A stretch of DNA of 8,256 nt, taken from positions 1-8,256 of the forward strand of contig JAEOTJ010000320.1 in NCBI GenBank assembly GCA_016839905.1, written 5' to 3'. The notes under the pieces were generated by a model. That model searched no databases, was not told the DNA's origin, and saw nothing but the letters and a program-made list of their open reading frames with translations. Numbering within the stretch: position 1 is the stretch's first letter; each line of letters opens with the position of its first letter. The DNA is from Promethearchaeota archaeon (GTDB lineage: Archaea; Asgardarchaeota; Lokiarchaeia; Sigynarchaeales; SOKP01). A program made the translations under genes and the position numbers. This document shows positions 1 to 4,576 of the stretch, one piece after another.

Positions 1-98
1 AGAAAATCTCATTAGTATCTATTTTTAAATATACAACTTTTTTAAAAAATTATTATGAAATAAGCATTCCCAAATTCTCTAGCAGATGATGGGATACA

Positions 99-116
99 GG
101 GTTTGATGTTAAACCC
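99..116. repeat. Small inverted repeat (6-bp arms)
   Basis: GGGTTT (99-104) and AAACCC (111-116) are perfect inverted arms around a 6-nt loop. This is a relatively G/C-containing hairpin in very A/T-rich surroundings. It lies about 110 nt past the stop of the minus-strand repeat-protein gene, so it could belong to its 3' untranslated region, to a small RNA, or be chance. No tRNA or known RNA family is recognisable. Confidence 0.4.
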
Positions 117-122
117 ACAAGT

Positions 123-140
123 TGTCAAGATTTCTTGATA
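123..140. repeat. Second small inverted repeat
   Basis: TCAAGA (125-130) and TCTTGA (133-138) are perfect arms with two bases between them. The stem can extend to 123/140 through one G-U wobble in RNA; in practice it would fold as a shorter stem with a 4-nt loop. It sits 6 nt after the 99-116 hairpin, so the two could form a tandem-hairpin RNA element. Its function is unknown. Confidence 0.35.
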
Positions 141-200
141 ATTTTAAATAAGATTAGGTAAGTTTTACTAGTTTTAATAACATGATTCTAAAATGATAAA

Positions 201-222
201 TTATAAAAAATTCAGAAAAGTT
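201..222 (-). terminator. Candidate T-tract terminator of the repeat-protein gene
   Basis: Immediately after the TAA stop (227-229, read on the minus strand) the transcript would run through a TTTT then a TTTTTT tract within about 25 nt. Archaeal RNA polymerase commonly terminates at U-rich tracts without needing a strong hairpin. The call rests on position and T content only; A/T-rich intergenic DNA makes such tracts common. Confidence 0.35.
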
Positions 223-226
223 AAGG

Positions 227-1717
227 TTAGGAAGCCTTTCTAAACAGTTTGTATTGCTCCAGCCACTTTTCAATATTTGACTTGACCGGAGTTTGATTAA
301 CGGTAAAATCATCCATTCTTTTTAAATCTTGAATTTTTTCTAATTCATACTCAATTTTTTCTCCAATTTTTTGGATATTTGGACTTATATACTTGTGCTT
401 CTCCTTCTTCCTGTCCATTAAAAAAGCTTTCTCACTAACAGACTTACTAATGGCTTCAGCAGTTTTTTCAATGTCAGGGCTTATTTCCTTGCGCATTTCC
501 TTCTTCCTGTCCATTAAAAAGGCTTTCTCACTAACAGATTTGCTAATGGCTTCAGCAGTTCCTTCAATGTCAGGGCTTATTTCCTTGTGCTTTTCCTTCT
601 TCCTGTCCATTAGAAAAGCTTTCTCACTAACAGACTTGCTAATTGCTTCAGCAGTTTTTTCAATGTCAGGGCTTATTTCCTTGTGCTTTTCCTTCTTTCT
701 ATCCATTAAAAAGGCTTTCTCACTAACAGACTTGCTAATTGCTTCAGCAGTTCCTTCAATGTCAAGGCTTATTTCCTTGCGCTTTTCCTTCCTCCTATCC
801 ATTAGAAATGCTTTCTCACTAACAGACTTGCTAATGGCTTCAGCAGTCTTTTCAATGTCAGGGCGTATTTCCTTGCGCTTTTCCTTCTTCCTATCCATTA
901 AAAAAGCTTTCTCACTAATGGATTTATTAATTTGTTCTCCAGCTCCTATCATATCTGGATTTATTTGTTGCTTTAGAGTATCGGTTTGTCGATGTTTTTC
1001 CATTCTAAAAGCTTTCTCTGAAACTGAAGGTTTAATTTTCTCAGATATTTCTCTTACATCAGGTTTAATTTCAGACTTTTTAATTTCCATATCTCTTTTT
1101 CTATTTGCCATGAAAGCTTTTTCATTAATTAGTTTGGAGATTTTTTCACCCTTCTCTTCTATATTTGGATTTAAATCTCTTCGCATTGCGTCAGCTTCCC
1201 TTTGTTTTGCTATTCGAAAAGCTTTCTCAGATAGGGAAGACTCTATTGCTGCCACAGCTTTTTCCTTTTCAGGTTTTAATTCTTTTCGAGAGGAATCGAC
1301 TTGTCGTTTTAAATCAATTCGGAATGCTTTTTCAGAAACAATTCCTAATATAGCCTCAGCAGCTTTTTCTTTTTCAGGTTTTAATTCCATTTTATGTGAG
1401 TCAAGCTCTCTTTTTTTATCAATCATAAAAGCTTTTTGTTCCACGGAAGGTTTAATAGCTTTAACCGTTTTTTCAATATCTGGTTTTATTTCTGATCTTT
1501 GAATATCCTTTTCACGACGCTTTTCCTGCATGAAACTTTTTTCAGTAATTAATCTCGAAATTTGATCTTTACTCGCTTCAAAAGAATCTTTTCTTTCCTC
1601 CTCAATTTTTTTTAGATATTCATTCATTTCTTGTTTTGAAGAAAGCTGGAGGTTTTTTAGAATTTCTTTTTGTTTTTCTATTTCATCAGGCGTTAGTTTT
1701 TCATCCACAATAATCAC
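227..1717 (-). CDS. Tandem-repeat helical protein, twelve 32/35-residue repeats
   Basis: I do not recognise this 496-residue protein. Residues 1-57 form a charged helical N-terminus. Then come twelve tandem units anchored by a SEKAF-like motif: six of 35 residues (58-267) and six of 32 (268-459). A non-repeated tail (460-496) follows and contains the only tryptophan. A typical unit is a basic helix (SEKAF...DRKKEK.KEI), a Pro-Asp helix cap, then a second amphipathic helix (IEKTAEAISKSV). There is no signal peptide, membrane segment or cysteine. High Lys/Glu content and heptad-compatible length suggest a soluble elongated helical or coiled-coil scaffold; this is inference from composition. The start is GTG at 1715-1717; an in-frame stop at 1736-1738 blocks a longer frame, and GTG at codon 4 is an alternative. 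No SD is visible. The gene lies 127 nt downstream of another minus-strand gene, so it may have its own promoter. Confidence 0.85.
   Translation of the reverse strand: MIIVDEKLTPDEIEKQKEILKNLQLSSKQEMNEYLKKIEEERKDSFEASKDQISRLITEKSFMQEKRREKDIQRSEIKPDIEKTVKAIKPSVEQKAFMIDKKRELDSHKMELKPEKEKAAEAILGIVSEKAFRIDLKRQVDSSRKELKPEKEKAVAAIESSLSEKAFRIAKQREADAMRRDLNPNIEEKGEKISKLINEKAFMANRKRDMEIKKSEIKPDVREISEKIKPSVSEKAFRMEKHRQTDTLKQQINPDMIGAGEQINKSISEKAFLMDRKKEKRKEIRPDIEKTAEAISKSVSEKAFLMDRRKEKRKEISLDIEGTAEAISKSVSEKAFLMDRKKEKHKEISPDIEKTAEAISKSVSEKAFLMDRKKEKHKEISPDIEGTAEAISKSVSEKAFLMDRKKEMRKEISPDIEKTAEAISKSVSEKAFLMDRKKEKHKYISPNIQKIGEKIEYELEKIQDLKRMDDFTVNQTPVKSNIEKWLEQYKLFRKAS
437..916 (-). repeat. Five near-identical 96-bp tandem repeats inside the gene
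   Basis: The anchor CTRTCCATTA recurs at exact 96-nt steps starting at 411, 507, 603, 699, 795 and 891, giving 32 residues per unit. Units 7-11 of the protein (residues 268-427) differ at only a handful of sites each; two compared by eye differ at 7 of 96 bases. A twelfth, diverged 32-residue unit continues to 341 and shares the conserved anchor. All copies are in frame, so copy-number change would not break the protein. The high identity implies recent expansion or homogenisation by recombination or slippage. Confidence 0.95.
917..1546 (-). repeat. Six diverged 105-bp repeats inside the gene
   Basis: These encode residues 58-267 as six units of exactly 35 residues, each opening with a variant of SEKAF (TEKSF, EQKAF, SEKAF twice, NEKAF, SEKAF). 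They share the pattern of a basic helix, a P-[DENK] turn and an E/K-rich helix. DNA identity between them is much lower than in the 96-bp block, so this looks like the older part of the array. Against the 32-residue units they carry three extra residues in the first helix, after about position 12. Confidence 0.9.
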
Positions 1718-1740
1718 AATTGTAAAATCAATAAATTATT

Positions 1741-1770
1741 CTTAATATTATTAACCAAATTTTAATATAA
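1741..1770 (-). promoter_or_regulatory. Possible promoter region of the repeat-protein gene
   Basis: Two TATA-like stretches are visible on the minus strand: ATAATATTAAG (1751-1741, about 29 nt before the GTG) and TTATATTAAA (1770-1761, about 49 nt before it). The nearer one would give a leaderless transcript, the farther one a leader of about 20 nt. The region is so A/T-rich that neither is decisive. Confidence 0.25.
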
Positions 1771-1790
1771 GAATTTTTAGATAAAGTTTA

Positions 1791-1807
1791 GAAAAATAAA
1801 AAAATAA
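1791..1807 (-). terminator. Candidate T-tract terminator after the 246-residue gene
   Basis: On the minus strand, about 40 nt after the stop of the 1845-2585 gene, the sequence reads as long T runs (7 T then 5 T) interrupted by A. This fits U-tract-dependent archaeal termination and would separate this gene from the repeat-protein gene. There is no hairpin. Support is position and composition only. Confidence 0.35.
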
Positions 1808-1844
1808 TTATAAACCTAAGAAAATGATAATAAATTTAATTGTT

Positions 1845-2585
1845 TTATAATGGTACCGGCTCACAAGAACCATTATCTATGGATTCCATTAAGCTTAACA
1901 TAGTAAGCTTCATGGAGAACATTTCGATCGCTTCTATTTTAAGCATTTTATAAGATTCTGAATTTTGTGATAATTTATATACTTTAATAATTCGATTAAG
2001 CTCTTCTAACAATTTATCTTGTAATGCATCTTGTTGTTCTAGATTGAGTGCTTGCTGATTCAACCAAATATCAATTTCCTTCTTAATTTCAAGCGCGATC
2101 TTATCATTTAAAGCATAAACCACTTCGACTTCCTCAATCTTGGCCATTTTATCGATATGAACATCATCTGAATACATCGGTTTAAGTAATAACCCAAGAT
2201 TAATAATTAAAGGTTGAATTCCAAGTTTTTCAAAGGAACTTGTTAATAAATTTAATACTTGGTCTTTTTGACCAATTTGAGCATAATCTAAATATTCTTG
2301 AACAAATCTCATTAATGTATTTTTAATCAATAATTCATTAAAATCATTGAGTGACTCCATTTTAATTTCAAGTGTTTTAACAATGCAATTATAAACCGAT
2401 TTCATAAATGCGTTATTATCCTTAAAAATAGTGAAATAGCGAATAAAAATTAGGATTTTCTCTAAAATCTTGATTTGTTCCTCTGACTTAAAATTATTAT
2501 CTATAACATATTTTAAGTCAAATTGTTTTTCATTCATAGATAAGAAGTCTCTTATCTCGAAATACATAATATCAAAACTCATCAT
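1845..2585 (-). CDS. Hypothetical helical protein, 246 residues
   Basis: I do not recognise the family. The product is soluble-looking, with no signal peptide or convincing membrane span, and is predominantly helical by composition (Leu/Ile/Lys/Glu/Asp/Asn-rich). Hydrophobic-charged alternation runs throughout: KILEKILIFIRYF near residue 40, a Leu-rich middle around 110-135 (LNLLTSS... to ...INLGLLLKPM), and a probable amphipathic helix LDKLLEELNRIIKVYKL-like near 185-205. It ends in a short tail, DNGSCEPVPL, with the only cysteine besides Cys67. The coding frame is continuous and starts with two consecutive ATGs (2585-2583 and 2582-2580). The first is preferred because a TATA-like element lies about 25 nt upstream and no SD is present. 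It is divergent from the ABC exporter operon, sharing a 212-nt intergenic region, so it could be co-regulated with it or regulate it; no helix-turn-helix is evident by eye. Confidence 0.8.
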   Translation of the reverse strand: MMSFDIMYFEIRDFLSMNEKQFDLKYVIDNNFKSEEQIKILEKILIFIRYFTIFKDNNAFMKSVYNCIVKTLEIKMESLNDFNELLIKNTLMRFVQEYLDYAQIGQKDQVLNLLTSSFEKLGIQPLIINLGLLLKPMYSDDVHIDKMAKIEEVEVVYALNDKIALEIKKEIDIWLNQQALNLEQQDALQDKLLEELNRIIKVYKLSQNSESYKMLKIEAIEMFSMKLTMLSLMESIDNGSCEPVPL

Positions 2586-2604
2586 TAAAATTAAAGGTAA
2601 TTTG

Positions 2605-2615
2605 TATTTTTAAAG
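2605..2615 (-). promoter_or_regulatory. TATA-like element of the 246-residue gene
   Basis: Read on the minus strand this is CTTTAAAAATA, centred about 25 nt before the first base of the ATG at 2585. Archaeal TATA boxes sit about 25-27 nt before the transcription start, so this placement predicts a leaderless mRNA, in agreement with the absence of an SD. The core TTTAAA is symmetric, so orientation comes from the gene position. Confidence 0.45.
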
Positions 2616-2743
2616 TTTATTGTAAAATCTAGGAGAATTAATGATTTATTACTATATTCAAAATTAATTGGCTTGTGTCATTTTTCACTAATTCTTAATT
2701 ATTAATAGATTAAAATCAAAAATTTCTAATTTTAAAAAAAATA

Positions 2744-2756
2744 TCTCAATATGAGA
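2744..2756. promoter_or_regulatory. Candidate operator (inverted repeat TCTCA-N3-TGAGA)
   Basis: The 5-bp perfect arms TCTCA (2744-2748) and TGAGA (2752-2756) flank ATA. The repeat lies 8 nt upstream of the putative TATA element of the exporter operon, overlapping where the BRE/TFB contact would be. A dimeric repressor or activator of the exporter could bind here. The arms are short, so chance occurrence is quite possible, and no regulator gene is evident nearby. Confidence 0.25.
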
Positions 2757-2763
2757 ATAAGAA

Positions 2764-2773
2764 TTATAGAAAT
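2764..2773 (+). promoter_or_regulatory. TATA-like element of the ABC exporter operon
   Basis: TTATAGAAAT is centred about 30 nt before the ATG at 2798. With no SD before that ATG, the placement suggests a leaderless or very short-leader transcript. An upstream A/T block at 2729-2743 is an alternative that would give a longer leader. Confidence 0.35.
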
Positions 2774-2797
2774 AAGCTTTAGAGTTGAAAAAATTAA

Positions 2798-4573
2798 ATG
2801 AATTCAATGCGAATGATTATTAAATACTGGTTAAAATCAAAAAAAGAGTTTTATATTACTATTGCGTTAATAACTATTTCTACAATCTTTTCATTAATGG
2901 TTCCAATTTTCATTGGGAGACTTGTTGGTGGATTAAATCCAAATAACAGTAATCAGTTGAATGCAATAGATTTATTGATTATTTTTATTCTTATTGTGTT
3001 TTTTACTTTTTTAACTTTCGTTATAGGACGTGCAGGAAACCTGAAAGGTTCAATAGTTGCGTCCGCAGCTATATATTATTTACGGGCTGATATCCATAAT
3101 GCAATTTACCGACAATCTTTTTCCTATTTTGATAAAACAGAAACAGGACAATTAATTGCTAGAGCAACTAGTGATATAGAAGAAACTCAAATGATATTTG
3201 GATTTGGATTAATGATGGGAGCGTATGGGATTATTCAATTTACGGGAATTATAATTTCCTCATTTTTCCTTAATGGACAATTAGCCTTGATTTTTGTGAT
3301 AATGATCCCAATTTCATTAATTACTTCTGTAATTCTTGCGAAAAAATTAAAACCCATTTTTAAGGAAACTCGTGAAAGTTTTGGTAATTTAACTAATACA
3401 ATACGAGAAAACATCATAGGGGCTCAAGTTGTACGAATGTTCAGCAATCAAAAAAAGGAACGCAAGAAATTTGCTGAAAATAACACTCGTTTTTATAATG
3501 CCAGCGTCCGAACATCAAAGATTAATTCCCTTACAATGCCATTTAATTTTATAATACTTGGGTTGATGGTAATTTTAATATTATATTTTGGAGGAAATTT
3601 AGTTCTTGAGGGATCAATATCTTTGGAAACTTTAATAACGGCTCAATCTTATGCTGGTTTGACAATGTTTCCATTAGTAATGCTTGGTCAAATGATGTTA
3701 ATGTACGTGCAAGCTGATGCAGCTTTAAGGCGTGTTAGTGAGGTTTTAGAATCGACTCCAGATGTTAAAGATGTACCAGATGCCATCTCAATCGAGTATA
3801 TAAAGGGTAATGTGAAATTCGAAAATGTTTCTTTTGGTTATACTTCGGAAAATCGTATTCTCAAAAATATCTCATTTGAAGTAGCTGCTGGAAAAAAATT
3901 GGCGATACTAGGAACAACCGGTTCAGGAAAATCAACAATAATAAATCTATTACCCCGTTTTTATGATATTAATGATGGAATTATAAAAATAGATGATATT
4001 AATATCCGCAATTATTTGTTAAAAGATCTGAGAAGAAATATTGGGATTGTCTCTCAAGAAACATATCTATTTGATAAAAATATAAAAGATAATATTGCCT
4101 TTGGGAAGCAAAATGCAAAAATGGAAGAGATCATTGAGGCTGCAGAAATAGCACAATTACACGAGTTTATAAAAACATTACCGGAAGGTTACGAAACAAG
4201 AATAGGAGAAAGAGGAACTAGATTATCTGGAGGCCAAAAGCAACGTCTCTCGATAGCAAGAGCTCTTATAATTAAACCTAAAATCCTAATTTTTGATGAC
4301 TCTACTAGTTCTGTTGATGTTGAAACTGAATTTAAAATTCAAACAGCTTTAGAAAAAATTATGAAAGGTATCACGACTTTCATTATTACGCAACGGCTCT
4401 CCACAATACGCAACGCTGATTTGATATTAGTTTTAGATCAAGGAAGAGTAGTAGGTTTTGGACATCATGATCAACTAATCAAATCTAATTCTCTATACAT
4501 ACAAATTTATGAAACCTTATATCAAAAGCAAAAGCTTAAATCTTCTACAAAAAAAAACAAGGGGGAGAATTAA
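2798..4573 (+). CDS. ABC exporter half-transporter, degenerate-site subunit (LmrC/BmrC/TM287-like)
   Basis: This 591-residue type IV ABC half-exporter has its membrane domain first, with six predicted helices (about 18-40, 57-78, 133-158, 160-182, 248-268, 278-302). The intracellular-loop motif FSYFDKTETGQLIARATSD is at 108-126. The ATPase domain shows A-loop Tyr348, Walker A GTTGSGKST (372-380), Q-loop Gln420, a perfect LSGGQ signature (476-480), Walker B ending at Asp500 and the D-loop SSVD (504-507). The catalytic glutamate position is Asp501 and the H-loop residue is Gln532 instead of His. Those two changes mark the subunit that supplies the non-hydrolysing site in heterodimeric exporters. 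Its partner is the next gene, 3 nt downstream. The pair should export lipophilic compounds, lipids or peptides across the cytoplasmic membrane; the substrate cannot be read from sequence. The start at 2798 is the first of three close in-frame ATGs (codons 1, 4 and 6), none with an SD. Confidence 0.95.
   Translation: MNSMRMIIKYWLKSKKEFYITIALITISTIFSLMVPIFIGRLVGGLNPNNSNQLNAIDLLIIFILIVFFTFLTFVIGRAGNLKGSIVASAAIYYLRADIHNAIYRQSFSYFDKTETGQLIARATSDIEETQMIFGFGLMMGAYGIIQFTGIIISSFFLNGQLALIFVIMIPISLITSVILAKKLKPIFKETRESFGNLTNTIRENIIGAQVVRMFSNQKKERKKFAENNTRFYNASVRTSKINSLTMPFNFIILGLMVILILYFGGNLVLEGSISLETLITAQSYAGLTMFPLVMLGQMMLMYVQADAALRRVSEVLESTPDVKDVPDAISIEYIKGNVKFENVSFGYTSENRILKNISFEVAAGKKLAILGTTGSGKSTIINLLPRFYDINDGIIKIDDINIRNYLLKDLRRNIGIVSQETYLFDKNIKDNIAFGKQNAKMEEIIEAAEIAQLHEFIKTLPEGYETRIGERGTRLSGGQKQRLSIARALIIKPKILIFDDSTSSVDVETEFKIQTALEKIMKGITTFIITQRLSTIRNADLILVLDQGRVVGFGHHDQLIKSNSLYIQIYETLYQKQKLKSSTKKNKGEN
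4561..4567 (+). promoter_or_regulatory. Shine-Dalgarno for the second ABC subunit
   Basis: GGGGGAG lies inside the last codons of the first ABC gene, 9 nt before the ATG at 4577. It is the clearest purine-rich ribosome-binding site in the window and it fixes the start of the second subunit. Its presence before an internal operon gene, against its absence before first genes, fits the archaeal split between SD-led and leaderless initiation. Confidence 0.75.
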
Positions 4574-4576
4574 GAA

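Larger units (their letters stand above)
1..226. other. Gene-free stretch downstream of the repeat-protein gene
   Basis: All frames are broken by frequent stops and I see no credible coding region. It holds two neighbouring inverted repeats (99-116 and 123-140) and A/T-rich runs that read as T-tracts on the minus strand, where the 227-1717 gene ends. On the minus strand an ATG at 12-10 lies just inside the left edge, preceded by an A/T-rich TATA-like stretch (about 24-33). A leftward gene could therefore start here, but only four codons are inside the window, so I do not call it. Confidence 0.6.
2586..2797. promoter_or_regulatory. Divergent intergenic region before the ABC exporter operon
   Basis: This 212-nt A/T-rich region separates the minus-strand 246-residue gene from the plus-strand exporter operon, so both promoters should lie here. 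Beyond the listed TATA-like elements it contains an 11-bp palindrome TTAATTATTAA (2695-2705), which is weak because it is pure A/T. It also contains a plus-strand AGGAG (2631-2635) six bases before an ATG that opens an 8-codon frame ending at 2667. I see no stable RNA gene or riboswitch. Confidence 0.6.

Noticed and set aside
1..12. A leftward gene starting at the ATG on the minus strand at position 12
   Set aside because: Only four codons lie in the window, and the A/T-rich element is closer than the usual 25 nt, so it cannot be supported.
84..140. A possible C/D-box-like guide RNA (GATGATGG near 86-93)
   Set aside because: The C box is imperfect and no CTGA D box occurs at a suitable distance.
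393..1502. A long plus-strand open frame (369 codons) antisense to the repeat protein, with a repetitive hydrophobic translation
   Set aside because: It is the mirror of the in-frame repeats: one stop-free antisense unit repeated in steps divisible by three gives a long open frame automatically. The minus-strand reading has consistent helical repeats and unique termini, so it is the real gene.
227..1717. Tandem repeats considered as a CRISPR array or intergenic satellite
   Set aside because: The 96/105-bp units are contiguous, with no unique spacers, and are translated in one continuous frame; they are protein-coding repeats.
2695..2705. Palindrome TTAATTATTAA as an operator
   Set aside because: It is made only of A and T in very A/T-rich DNA and is not positioned at a promoter element; chance is enough to explain it.
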